DNA of 64,000 bases, taken from positions 1-64,000 of the IMG/VR virus record IMGVR_UViG_3300020190_004843. The stretch is one strand, 5' to 3'. Of the stretch, positions 25,850 to 36,400 are shown one piece after another. A program made the translations under genes and the position numbers. The DNA comes from a virus. The notes under the pieces were generated by a model, which had not been told where the DNA came from, searched no databases, and saw only the letters and a program-made list of their open reading frames with translations. Positions within the stretch are counted from its first letter, which is position 1, and every line of letters begins with the position of its first letter.

Positions 25850-26299
25850 CTATACTAACTCAATTCCACAGTATTCGTGATTTAATTCTGTTTTTGAAAA
25901 AATGTCAGTCAGTGATGAAAGGATCTCTTTCAAATATGGTCTTACATCCACTGTATAACGAACTTTTGGAGGATAATTTTTTCCATCAAAAATTCTATGA
26001 CAAATTGTCTCATCTCCAACTTTTACATAAAGATGAAAAACTTCGGGTCCTTCTGTAAAAGAGGTCTCCATGATTTTTTGGTCATGAATGATTGCCTCCT
26101 TATTGTCTAACATATAGACAACAGTCTTCATCTTCAGGTATTGGTGAAGAGTTTCTTTAACTCCATACATGTACTCGTACAAGTCGGTTGATAGTCTTGC
26201 CTTTGGATTGTAACCTCTAACGTTAAAAAATCTTTGGACGACAATGTTGTCATTAAGTGTAAGAAGGAATTCCATCTTAACTTGATCTTGCTCTTTCAT
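25850..26299 (-). CDS. Unknown protein with an internal duplication, replication region
   Basis: This 149-residue protein contains two copies of one module. The first has IVVQRFFNVRGYNPKARLSTDLYEYM and the second ICHRIFDGKNYPPKVRYTVDVRPYL. The shared pattern is R-x-F, then Y-x-P-K-x-R-x-[ST]-x-D. Each copy is preceded by a beta-strand pair and followed by a helix. I do not recognise the family. It lies six bases after the nuclease gene and before the helicase gene, so a replication or DNA-handling role is likely but not shown. Confidence 0.6.
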   Translation of the reverse strand: MKEQDQVKMEFLLTLNDNIVVQRFFNVRGYNPKARLSTDLYEYMYGVKETLHQYLKMKTVVYMLDNKEAIIHDQKIMETSFTEGPEVFHLYVKVGDETICHRIFDGKNYPPKVRYTVDVRPYLKEILSSLTDIFSKTELNHEYCGIELV

Positions 26300-26305
26300 G
26301 TTTTA

Positions 26306-27304
26306 TTAGTTTTTGTTTTTTCGTTTTTCTTTTCGTATCAACTTCATAAATGGTTTGAGGAAATTGACCCACGCTTCATCGTTTTTTGGTAGGTATTTGA
26401 ATAATCCATCTGCCATCATATATTTCATCAAGTTTTTATATCCCCTATCTGTGGGATCGAGTTCTTCAGTATGAATGGACTCAACAAGTTGTTTTCCTTC
26501 ATCTGTAATTAGTGGATTTTTTAAATCCACAATCAGTTTGTTTATTCGGTAGTATTCTTCTCCAAGTATACCCTTTTTTGTTCTTCCAGTCAAAATATTA
26601 TTGATAACTTTTATAGGTTTTTGTTGTGGGATATTTCGTACATTATCAATAATTTCTTCGACTGTGCATGATTTTTCCAACATTTGTGGAAATAATTTCA
26701 CCAATGTTTTTTCACCTAAACCTTCAATACCATCAATATTATCTGACTTATCCCCCATCAGTATTTTACACACTATGACATTCTCGTGAGGTACATCAAT
26801 ATCTTTGAATTTTATTTTTTCTCCGAACTTGTGTATCTGTTTTGACACAGGTGAGTAAATTGATACTCTTGGACTTATTAATTGTGTCAAGTCTTTGTCC
26901 GCTGAGAATATTGTAATTGTTTCTTTTGTAGCGACGGAACAATAGTGTGCTATCAGGTCATCCGCTTCGTTATCTTTTATCTCCACTTGTCGAACAAAAA
27001 CTTCCTCCAAATACTGTTTTACTCTACCCTTCTGTGTAAGATAGGACTCGTATTTGTATTCGTTCATGCTAACTCTACGATTGGCCTTATATTCAGGATA
27101 TATTTTTTTTCTAGTGGATGAATTTGAATCACCATCCCAAAATACAACAACTTTATCGTATTCTATCTCCTCTAAAAATCTACGTAATGTATTAATGAAG
27201 TGATATACTCCTCCGATGTGATTACCGTCGTAAAATAGTTCTTTGACCCCGTGAAATCCAATTTTGAATAGGTTATCCCCATCCACCAATAATGTCTTAG
27301 TCAC
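26306..27304 (-). CDS. rnh: 5'-3' exonuclease / flap endonuclease (T4 RNase H type)
   Basis: This PIN-like 5' nuclease of the FEN/T4 Rnh family removes RNA primers and flaps during lagging-strand synthesis. Acidic metal ligands are visible in LLVDGDNLF, VVFWDGD, EADDLI and SADKDLTQL. The helix-hairpin-helix DNA-binding motif is GDKSDNIDGIEGLGEKTL. I chose GTG 27304 because it gives MTKTLLVDG, a natural start for this fold. A TTG at 27328, overlapping the uvsX stop, would add eight residues and is the alternative. Length (332) is close to T4 Rnh (305). Confidence 0.85.
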   Translation of the reverse strand: MTKTLLVDGDNLFKIGFHGVKELFYDGNHIGGVYHFINTLRRFLEEIEYDKVVVFWDGDSNSSTRKKIYPEYKANRRVSMNEYKYESYLTQKGRVKQYLEEVFVRQVEIKDNEADDLIAHYCSVATKETITIFSADKDLTQLISPRVSIYSPVSKQIHKFGEKIKFKDIDVPHENVIVCKILMGDKSDNIDGIEGLGEKTLVKLFPQMLEKSCTVEEIIDNVRNIPQQKPIKVINNILTGRTKKGILGEEYYRINKLIVDLKNPLITDEGKQLVESIHTEELDPTDRGYKNLMKYMMADGLFKYLPKNDEAWVNFLKPFMKLIRKEKRKNKN

Positions 27305-27324
27305 ATAATCTATTTTACAGGTTG

Positions 27325-28326
27325 TCAATCTTCTTTTTCTTCTTTCAAATCAAAGTCGCCTTCAGCTCCGATGATGTCTTTCCAATAGTCTGCATATTCT
27401 TTTTTGTAAGCTTCTATAGAAGATTTTTCTTCGGTGGTATCTTTACCCGCCAAAAAACCGTGAGGTGTAACGATAATTCTCCCATCGTCGTACCCTAAAC
27501 CATTGATATGATTTTTCATAACAGATACTTTACTCCTGACAGCGAATTTGACTGTTCTCTTGTCTTTGGTCGCAGTAATCTTTGTTGTACCAGCACCTTT
27601 CTGATTACCGAAAAGAAATACTAAAGAGGAGTTTAACCAAACTGATTCCCCTCCCTTAGCTTTTATCTTTGGTTGTCCAAATGGATTGTCAGGTAATTCA
27701 ACCCATGGTTGATTGATAATGATAAGAGTGTTCTCATACTCTGTATCAGACTTCCTTGAGCCCGAGATTCTTTGATTGATTCCCATACCAATTTTATCTG
27801 ACAAAACTGATGCGTTGTGTTGTTTTCCACCTTTACCCTCGTAAGTCATTTTGCAAGGAACAGATCCGACTGAGTCCCAAATAAAACATAAACTGTAGTT
27901 CAATTCACCCTTCTCTTGAGCATCTAAGAGCTGATTGATGTAATCAGTGATTTGTTCAATATAGCTAAAATTGTTATTAAATAAGAAAAAACCATCCCAA
28001 TCCATTTCTCCGGTCTCGGGATCGACTACTTCTTCGCATTGAAGACCCATCAGTTTAGCATGTTCAAAACTCCATTTCTGTTCTGTGATTATGAATACAG
28101 GAAGCATTTCTTTTTTCTGAGCGTCAACTGCCGCTTTTATTGCTCCAGTAGTTTTTCCAGTATCAGAGTGACCTAAGAACATGTTTATATGACCAATTGC
28201 AGGACCGGGAAGTCCTACTGCATCCAAAAAATTTGATCCAAGATCCAAAAATCTTTGTGGTTTGTACTTTGCCGAGGTTGAGAATTTTTTCTTTACGGAA
28301 TTAAAATCAGTTTTCTTGATTGCCAT
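27325..28326 (-). CDS. uvsX: UvsX/RecA-type recombinase
   Basis: This 333-residue RecA-fold recombinase drives strand exchange for recombination-dependent replication. Walker A is GHSDTGKTT (52-60), Walker B is CFIWDSVGS (about 147-155), and the downstream NQPW segment matches the position of motif 3. The C-terminus is acidic (EEKED), as in UvsX. T4 UvsX is 391 residues, so this one is compact. No uvsY was recognised. The start overlaps the end of the 76-residue gene by 20 bases. Confidence 0.88.
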   Translation of the reverse strand: MAIKKTDFNSVKKKFSTSAKYKPQRFLDLGSNFLDAVGLPGPAIGHINMFLGHSDTGKTTGAIKAAVDAQKKEMLPVFIITEQKWSFEHAKLMGLQCEEVVDPETGEMDWDGFFLFNNNFSYIEQITDYINQLLDAQEKGELNYSLCFIWDSVGSVPCKMTYEGKGGKQHNASVLSDKIGMGINQRISGSRKSDTEYENTLIIINQPWVELPDNPFGQPKIKAKGGESVWLNSSLVFLFGNQKGAGTTKITATKDKRTVKFAVRSKVSVMKNHINGLGYDDGRIIVTPHGFLAGKDTTEEKSSIEAYKKEYADYWKDIIGAEGDFDLKEEKED

Positions 28327-28537
28327 AAGTATACTTAAAAAATTGTTGTAATGTATTTAACTTATCTGAAGCAGTGGCAAGTTTATCAACTAACTTGTCC
28401 ATCTCTTCAATTAGTTGTGGATGTTCTCCGATACCCACAGAGTTTTCCATATAAACCATCAAAGCAGCTTCAGCTTCCAAGATTTCACTCTCATATTTCC
28501 TTACGAGAGATTCGTACATTTTTTTTTTGATATTCAT
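28307..28537 (-). CDS. Small helical protein upstream of uvsX, unknown
   Basis: This 76-residue protein is predicted almost entirely alpha-helical, with two amphipathic helices separated by a Gly-containing turn (SVGIGEHPQ). The ATG at 28537 is followed by a lysine-rich start (NIKKK). It overlaps uvsX by 20 bases and lies between the gp32 hairpin and uvsX. A recombination mediator (UvsY-like by position) is possible, but there is no sequence support for that. Confidence 0.55.
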   Translation of the reverse strand: MNIKKKMYESLVRKYESEILEAEAALMVYMENSVGIGEHPQLIEEMDKLVDKLATASDKLNTLQQFFKYTYGNQEN

Positions 28538-28553
28538 ATTTTAGTATTGAAAA

Positions 28554-28581
28554 TATGTTCCCGACACAAATGTCGGGAACA
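28554..28581 (-). terminator. 12-bp hairpin after gp32 (terminator or attenuator)
   Basis: A perfect 12-bp inverted repeat, ATGTTCCCGACA and its complement, has a 4-base loop. It starts 10 bases after the gp32 stop and is followed on the minus strand by ATTTTCAATA, a weak T tract. Partial readthrough into the uvsX unit is likely. It could also act as an mRNA 3'-end stabiliser. Confidence 0.65.
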
Positions 28582-28590
28582 TAATAAGAA

Positions 28591-29439
28591 TTAGAATGGT
28601 AAATCACCATCAACCTCAGAATCTATTTGAAGGTCTGCGTTAGTCGAAGATTTTCCTCCACCCATAGATGTCGTGGATACCTCATCGTTACCATAAACAT
28701 ATCCACCCTTTTCATTATCCCAACGTGGAACTTCACCTCTTGCGATTGCTTCGAGATATTCAACTGGTTTTTTAGAATAAACATCTAACCATGTCAATTC
28801 ATCGTTGACCCATTGTTTCATCACATCTTTATCTGGATGAACAGAACACGGATCATCATACATTATAGTTGATACTGTTGTGTATTCCTTACCTTTAGGT
28901 GTTTTTGATTTTGTCAGTTCGATGATAAGATCACGACCTTTATCTTGGTCAGTAATATCACCTTTATTTCTCCAAATCGGGATGATTTTGTCGAGAATAC
29001 CCTCATTCTTGTAGTTGTGTTTGAAACGCCAAAACTTTGGTCCCTCATCCTCTTTGTCACGGTCTATAACTTTTACGATGTAGAACTTACGTGACTTATA
29101 TTGTTTTGCGAGTTCTTTGTCTGACTCCTTACCTGTTGAGATCAGCTCTTCGTAGACTTCATTCAATGGAGAACGTTCGTTATCGTTTTTTCCTGGATCG
29201 TAGAACTTTTGCCATTTACCACCAACTTGGATTTCGTGATACCAAGCTTCTTTGAATGGTGATGATCCATCAGGTGTGGGAAGAATTCTAATTTTTCTTG
29301 ATCCTGAACTTTCTTTGTCTTCAAGAATAAGAGCAAAGTATTTCTTCATTCTTTCCTCTTGTGACATTTTTGATTGGGCCCCGCCCGATGACTGTTTGTT
29401 TTTTTCGTACTGTGCCAATACGGCATCTAATGCACTCAT
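28591..29439 (-). CDS. gp32: Single-stranded DNA-binding protein gp32
   Basis: This 282-residue T4 gp32-type SSB coats ssDNA during replication and recombination. The N-terminal basic segment (about 1-30) fits the cooperativity domain. The OB core contains SRKIRILPTPDG, FWRFKHNYKNEG and DLIIELTKSKTPKGKEYTTV. The C-terminus ends in the acidic protein-interaction tip DSEVDGDLPF. Only one cysteine is present, so the zinc site of T4 gp32 is missing. It precedes the uvsX unit and is separated from it by a strong hairpin. Confidence 0.85.
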   Translation of the reverse strand: MSALDAVLAQYEKNKQSSGGAQSKMSQEERMKKYFALILEDKESSGSRKIRILPTPDGSSPFKEAWYHEIQVGGKWQKFYDPGKNDNERSPLNEVYEELISTGKESDKELAKQYKSRKFYIVKVIDRDKEDEGPKFWRFKHNYKNEGILDKIIPIWRNKGDITDQDKGRDLIIELTKSKTPKGKEYTTVSTIMYDDPCSVHPDKDVMKQWVNDELTWLDVYSKKPVEYLEAIARGEVPRWDNEKGGYVYGNDEVSTTSMGGGKSSTNADLQIDSEVDGDLPF

Positions 29440-29506
29440 GATTACTCTGTTTTAAATTGTTTATTAATGTATGTAAAATATAGTTGAACTTGGGGTATCT
29501 GTCAAA

Positions 29507-29533
29507 TAAAAAAGGGATTAGTTTCCTAATCCC
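29507..29533 (-). terminator. Rho-independent terminator before gp32
   Basis: On the minus strand, GGGATTAG, loop GAAA and CTAATCCC are followed by a run of T. It lies about 20 bases after the stop of the 213-residue gene. The rest of the 114-base gap before gp32 is AT-rich with no clear motif. Confidence 0.85.
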
Positions 29534-29553
29534 CTCTTGTGTGTATATTACTT

Positions 29554-30195
29554 TTAATAACCAAAATCTTTTACATTGTCTGGTTTTGGTTGGAATGTAT
29601 CCTTGATTTCTGAAGGGTTGATGTCTGTTACATCATCTGGTGTAAGTACATAGTCCCTCTTACCTGTCTTTTCCATTTCCTCTTCTTTTTCGTCGAAAAA
29701 TTGTGAAAGTTTTTGATTAAAAGGATAGGAATCGTAACTTCTTAGTTCAAGTCTTTCTTCAGGAGTTTTTGTTCTATATTTTTCAATTTTGTTTTCGATT
29801 GAATTCAATCTTGCCATAATACTATCCATCTCAGAAAGTTTCTGTTCAAGTGAATTCAATTGATTAAATAGGTTTTCAAAATAGTCGTCCTGCTTTGTTT
29901 CTATTTTTTTTTGTGAATCTACAAGTTCTGTTACATCCAATTCTTCAGTACCCTCTTCTTCACCCTCTTGACTTTTACCTTTCATGTCAATTTTCTCGAC
30001 ATCAGGATCATTTTCTACGTCTATCTTTTCAGGGGTAGCCGCGGATTCAGGTGCTGCTGCAGCGGGATCTGCAGGAGCTTGTCCCGCAATAGGATCTTCA
30101 GGGGCAGCTACAGCCGCAGCTTCTTGTTCTGTTATGTAACGATTTACTTTATTGTATTTTTCAATCTCAGCTAAAATTTTCTTATCCAAGCTCAT
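29554..30195 (-). CDS. Acidic coiled-coil protein, unknown
   Basis: This 213-residue protein has three zones. Residues 30-60 are an Ala/Pro-rich low-complexity stretch, 60-90 are strongly acidic (EEEGTEELD), and 95-140 form a coiled coil (LFNQLNSLEQKLSEMDSIMA). The C-terminal 70 residues are charged and contain GKRDYVLTPDDV. No family is recognised. Composition resembles phage scaffold or assembly factors, but the position between a small gene and a terminator gives no firm clue. Confidence 0.55.
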   Translation of the reverse strand: MSLDKKILAEIEKYNKVNRYITEQEAAAVAAPEDPIAGQAPADPAAAAPESAATPEKIDVENDPDVEKIDMKGKSQEGEEEGTEELDVTELVDSQKKIETKQDDYFENLFNQLNSLEQKLSEMDSIMARLNSIENKIEKYRTKTPEERLELRSYDSYPFNQKLSQFFDEKEEEMEKTGKRDYVLTPDDVTDINPSEIKDTFQPKPDNVKDFGY

Positions 30196-30198
30196 TTC

Positions 30199-30423
30199 TT
30201 ATCCGTTTAATAATTGTTTAACACCGTGTGGTGTCTCAACTCTAACTTTTTTATTTATCGTTATGGTATTATCAACCCTTTCAATAAGTCCATCTTTTAT
30301 ACGAACTGTATAACAGTCACCAGTATCTAAATCACAAACTTGTTTTGTACCGTCACCATTATCCATTTCTGAATATCTTGTAGACTTACCCAAGTAGTTG
30401 TCTAAGGCTTCTTTGATGTTCAT
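30199..30423 (-). CDS. Small protein, unknown
   Basis: This 74-residue protein has a helical N-terminus (MNIKEALDNYLGK) and a beta-rich remainder containing CDLDTGDCYTV, a possible Cys pair, and RVETPHGVKQLL. No family is recognised. It lies three bases before the acidic coiled-coil gene in the same unit, with its own TATTTATA element upstream. Confidence 0.55.
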   Translation of the reverse strand: MNIKEALDNYLGKSTRYSEMDNGDGTKQVCDLDTGDCYTVRIKDGLIERVDNTITINKKVRVETPHGVKQLLNG

Positions 30424-30435
30424 ACTTTTTTTATT

Positions 30436-30443
30436 TATAAATA
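30436..30443 (-). promoter_or_regulatory. TATTTATA element upstream of 30423 gene
   Basis: The sense strand reads GTATATTTATAA, 12 bases before the ATG, directly after the 2334-residue gene ends. Confidence 0.4.
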
Positions 30444-30457
30444 TACTGCAAATACAA

Positions 30458-33400
30458 TTATGTACATTTCTTACCGTAAAGAATTATTTCCCTACCGTTG
30501 GTTCCATTAGGGTAACACACACCACATGGGTCCTCAAGTATTTCCTGATAGTCTTGTTCGTCAATCAATTGATTAGCAATGAAGTTCAGACCAGGACATC
30601 CTAATGGTAACACTACTTGTACAATACTATATGAATATTCAGGATATTCTTTGATTTTGAATCTTATACCTATTTTATCTTTGTCGTTAGCCGCGGCACT
30701 AAGTTCTCTCGTATAAGAGTTAGGTGTTATAAATTCGAAGGAGTTACCACCTGTGGTTGATTTAACCATAATACTTGATCCAATTTTTACTTCACCACCC
30801 ATTCCTGTTAATGGGACTAAGTAGATGTCGACAGGGTAATCCTTGCTAAGGGTGTTGGGACCTATAACTCCTTTGATTTTTAACTTTCCATCATTTTGTA
30901 CATTTGCATTAATTACATAAACTATACCAGTGTTTGGAATCCTGGCGTTTGAGAAAATTGTTCTATCGGTAGCGTTAGGTGTAACATTGGAGTTTACCTG
31001 TTGTCCTGACGGTGTAGTCGTTGTTGGGTTTGCCGTTGAAACGTATGGTATTCCTGCAGTTGGGAATAATGCTGCAATCTTTGTCATTGCTTCTTCTATC
31101 TTGGCTTTGACTTGTTTTCCTTGGTTCGTTTCAAAATTTTTCTGTTGTTTCTCGTCTCTAATCTGTGGCCAAAATCTCTTATAGTAATTGTACATTGCAT
31201 CAGCCGTTGGTATAAATGAGTTCGCCGACACAGTCTCGAATTCAGTAGCTTTACATGATTGATCTAAAGAGTCGAACATAAATCCTAAAAACTTAGCCAA
31301 GGTTTCAAATCTAGCGAACGGTTTGGATTGTTGACCTTTATCAGTTCCCACGTTGACACAACAGAATTGTTTTTGAAAATATTTGTTAGACTTACCTACA
31401 CCCCAATCTATTTGTAGACTGACATTTGTGTAATTGTTTCCGAAAGACTTCATTTCTTCTCCCTTAGCGGATGAAACATAACTGAACACAAAGACAGCCA
31501 TTGCAAGTTGTGATCTCTTTTTTTCATCGGAAGACGAACTATTGTTATTGTTTTTCATTTCATTTACGAAAGTTTGTAGGCTTGTTTTCGTTTCGTTAGC
31601 GGCAGTGACACTATAATCCTTTTGGTACGTTGTAACACCTGTTGTTACTAGTTCTACACAACTGTTTTGAGCAGCATTCGTTTTGTCGCTCGTTTGATTT
31701 ACCTCTCCTATGTTTGGTTTGACGGTAGCTGTTTTCAGATCCGTGGTTGTTAGTTTTTGTAATAAATTTTTATTCAAACTTATCAAATAATTGTTAGGTC
31801 TTATGCTTGAAAATACTCGTTGTCTGACTCCCGAAAATGTTGTTTCAAAAACACCTGGACTAATTGTGTGTTGAACCGAAGTTATCAAATATGCTCCGTT
31901 AAACATCGGAACGTGGTTTAAACAGAAATACATTGTGGGTTGTAATAGTGCGTTTCCCAAGCATGTCACAGTGCTAGCGTAGCTCCTTTCGTTGTATATG
32001 TTCAGCAATGACACGTTATTCGAAACTACATCCCTACCTGAGGATTGATTTGCTAAATTATTGACTGCGACTAAACTTTCGGTAGTTGCCTTACCTATAT
32101 CTTGTGATATTGTAAATTGTTTGAAAACATTTTGATTTCTAATACCCATATCAACGTTAAATCCTACACATCTGTTGGAGAGGGCGTAGTTTGTTTCTTT
32201 TCCGTCATCTGAAATCACTGGATTATCCGTTATACTATTACAATTGAATCCATCGTTTTTATATCGGAAATCTTTGTTTCTTCCCAATTCAGGGTAATTA
32301 GAAGGTTTCTCAGAATAAAAACAGACCAATTTTGGTTGTGAGTTTCTATAATCAACGTTCAAAAATGTACCCCATAAGTTGTTTGCAAAGTCTGCAGAAC
32401 TTTCTGTCTTAGGTACAGGATTCCTACCATCAGGTGTTTGTATGTTATAGAAATTAACATAAGCTGGTAATGGCATAACTGAGAAGTTATTTTCAACTAG
32501 AATACCTGAGATTAATGTAAAAACACTTGCAGCAGTATTAAGATTTCTGACTCTTCTTGGAAGGTCCAACACGTCTACTAATATACTATCCCCAACGCTT
32601 CTTGATGCTCTATCTACAAATAGGAAATCTTGTAATAGTGTCTCTTCGTTGTAGGCATTCCCTGAAATCCATTTGTCATTGAGAGCTTTGAACATTTCAT
32701 AAAGTTGTGCTTTTACTAGATCACCTGAAATTGCACTTTTGATCTTACCTTGTACAGGATAGTTAACATCAGGTAATCCTTTCTGTAAGTTTGAAAATAA
32801 ATTATTGAAAACGTTCTTGTGATACTCCAACATCTGATTAGAATACTCTCGGACTAAATTTTGGAATGAAACTGAATTCAGAGATTTGTCACTTAGTTTC
32901 TGAGTGGCATATATTCTTATAAGTGGTGCACATATAAGGACGTTGTTTTTATTAAACCTAATATTATTGTCTACAAAAAAATCTGTTATAAATGATCCGT
33001 CGTCATTAAATATTAATTCAGGGATTGTTGTGGGTCCCACTTGTAAAAGTAGTTCTTTCCAAGCCTCAGGATTTGCCGCAATAGATGCGGATAAGGTTAC
33101 ATTACCACCAAGGGTAGGCAGGGATCCTGTCACATATGTTTCGAATTTGAATGGATCCACCAATCTAAAATCTACGGACGTAGTTGTTGATGGTGTGGAG
33201 GTATTGTCAACAAAAATATACCCTGTTTTATAGTCAGGGTTGAAACTGTCAAACAATTTTCTATTGTAGTTTGATGGATTACCCATTCTGAGTACAACAT
33301 CATACTCCATAAAATTATTCAAGATTGATATTACGTTACCAAATTGTTGGGTTATGGCGCTTTTCAAATAATCTTTTATTGGTTGATTGACTTCGGGACT

Positions 33401-36400
33401 TCTGATTTCAAAAAACTCTCTTACCATAAGTTGAAAATTCTTCAAGTATCTATTGGGGTCATTTGTATCAACATTCAGGGTAATCTTGGGCTGGCTTGGA
33501 CCAACATTATCGTTTATGTTATAAACCGATTTACTGAAATCGAGGAACTTTTGTTCCATTATCTCTAACTGTTCTTTGTTGAAAACTGCAAAAATTTCTT
33601 CAATACTTGAATAAGTAAAACCCAAACTCATAGGTTGTACTTCACCTTCTGGTTGGACCAAAGTCATGTACTCATTCGGGTTTGGCTTTGGATTTCTTAG
33701 AATATCAAAATAACCGTAGTTTGGTGCCCCCCAAAATGATCTCACACTACCATTGTATATTGCAGAATTATCTAAAATATTGATGGTTGATTTATACGTT
33801 CCTTGAGTCGATGTTGTATCAAAAATTGAATATGGAACTTGATTGTATATCGATCCGAATGAGGGTGAAGTGTAATAAGTCCCCGTTGAAGTATTTTTTA
33901 TTGTGGTTGTCCACGGATTCATTCTGAAGATATTGAATGGAGTACCCGCCGACACAAATGTCTGATCCACATTAGATTCATTGATGTTACCTACTTTCAT
34001 AGTCACATCAACATACAATTGTATTTCTTCATCGGAATAGGTTGAAAAACACGGCTCACCGTTCAAGAACACATTCATGTCGTTTATCAATTTAGGATAA
34101 AATCCTGATTGTATGGTTTGACTTGTGAAGGAAATTGGCGCTTGAGGTGTTGTTGTACTAAAATAATATCCTTGTAAATATACTTTGGATAAAGTGTCCG
34201 GTTCGAAACTCAATTCATATACTTTGTCAACTCTACCCGTTACCGGATCGAAATTGTTCACGTAGTCAAAATTTTTCCAACAAGTATCAAGTATGTCAAC
34301 ATTATCATTTACAAACTTTTTGTATCTGTGGTAGATTGAACCTAACTTTAGAATCCAAGGATATGGTAATTTGTGGACACCTCCGAATCTTTTGATTGAA
34401 GAAGCAATATAATCTAAACTCTCAACTCCTCCCTTATTCTTGTAGGTTCCTCTCAACGTAGATAAAGGAAGTGAGTTCAATAACAGATACGCACCTTGTA
34501 CAAATGGATATTCTTTTTTGGCCTGCCAATCAGCAACACCGTTCTGTAAGGCGTTTACAAAATAAGATGTATTAAGGATAGATGTGGTTTGGGCGACATA
34601 ATCATTTCCATTTGAACCCACGCAGATTCCTTCCGTAGAAAGAAATTGTGATGGTTTATCTCTGTATTGATAAAATATATTAAGGTTGTTTTGTGGTACA
34701 ACGGGCTGAGTGAAGTTTTTATAACTAAAGCTTGTAACAGGTCTAATACTTTCATTAGTGGTCGTCTCTATAAAATTAGTGATAACTTTTTTATCATTAT
34801 TTACAAATAAAGTATTCTTTGTGTTGTAAAATAATCCAGCCAAACCCTTTGCACTTGTTTCTAAGTTTGTCTGGTCCCAACTTATATTGGTGAAAGGATA
34901 TGTGTCACAAAAGTCGGGCTTTACGTTTGTTTCAATAAGGGTTTTGAAATTATTTAGGTCTGTTTGAGTAAGACCTCTATTCACCGTTGGACTTGCTCCC
35001 TGTATCGTGCTATTATCGTAGATTTCAAAAGGTCTTTCCACCTCACTTTGAATATACGATGTTGCAAAAATGTCTCTAATTAATTTTTGTATTGAAGGGC
35101 CAGTACCTTGATTTGATATATGGGATAAGACACCTAAATAGTTTTCGAAGTTGAAACCGTAGTTTTTCAACTTCTGTATAAGGAAGGGTGATGATATACC
35201 CAAAGCATTAATAATATTATCTGCCTCATTTCTTCCAATCGTTTCATATATTTCTTTGATATTACCACCTCTTTGAAATCTATTATAATGTGAATTCAAA
35301 TAAGTTCTCTCCCAAATTTCAAAGAAAAACTTGACTTCCTCTTTGGAAAAATAAGGTAAATTACTTTGTGGAAATTCAATTCCGTTTAGTGTTAATCTAT
35401 TAATTTCTTCCTCTTCGTTTTCTTTCGTTGTGGTATCAGGCACTTGTGGTCCTCTTTCTGTTGTCGCTTTGATGAACTCTTCAACAAATTCAACCTCAGG
35501 CCATTTTTTATAGTCAAATGCTTTAGTAGAGTCTACAACACTGGCGTCGCCTGGATATTGAATCACGAATCTTTGGGGGTTTTTATCGTCTTGTACAAAA
35601 TATTGTGGCCATGGATATATCGGAACTAAATTTTGTTTGTTGAGAATTTGTACATCGTCCTTAGCATCAGAAGATGGATATTTCAAAACAGCTGTTCTTC
35701 TATCAGGATCTTCCCTCTGATCCCAAGCCTTTTTATGTACATCGTCGAGTAATCTGATAAAAGCCTCGGTCGAAGCCATTATAACTGTAATAATATTCTT
35801 AATTGATGGTCTGAATCCAACACCTTGATCCTTACTTTCTAGTCTAGCAGCCAAAACCGCAGTGATTCTCTCCTCTTCTGCTTGGGCCTTTGAGTTCAGA
35901 GTTTCATACATTTTATTTATTAAACCTGTGAACCTACCATTACCTTCAAAGACATACAACTTTACCTTGTCACTTTTTTCTTGTCCTTGATCATTGAATT
36001 CTATTTTAAGTAATAATTCTTTAGCAATTTGGGCTCTTAACTCAGCTTCTTCTGATGTCTCAGGTTTTCTATCTACTTTTTTTCTGATTTTGAAAGTGGC
36101 AACATAATCTATTGAACTAGATTCGATTTCCACAAACATGTTTTCATATGTAACGGTGCTTTTAACTTCCAAGTTTTTATCTTTTCCACCCTCTGATCCG
36201 AATACTGAGTTTTGAGCCAATTTTGAATTGTTTTCTGTTACAAGACTTTTAAGTTTACTATCAACCTCTTGTTTTTGAGTTACACCATTTGTATTAGTTC
36301 CTTCTTGTACTGCTTTTTTTAATGGATACAAAGTTTCACCCATACCCTTAACAATAATTGCCTTCTCTTGATCACAATTGACTTCAAACCAAGAATCTTT

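Noticed and set aside
28307-28537. Calling the 76-residue helical protein UvsY.
   Set aside because: Position is suggestive but length (T4 UvsY 137) and sequence give no support.
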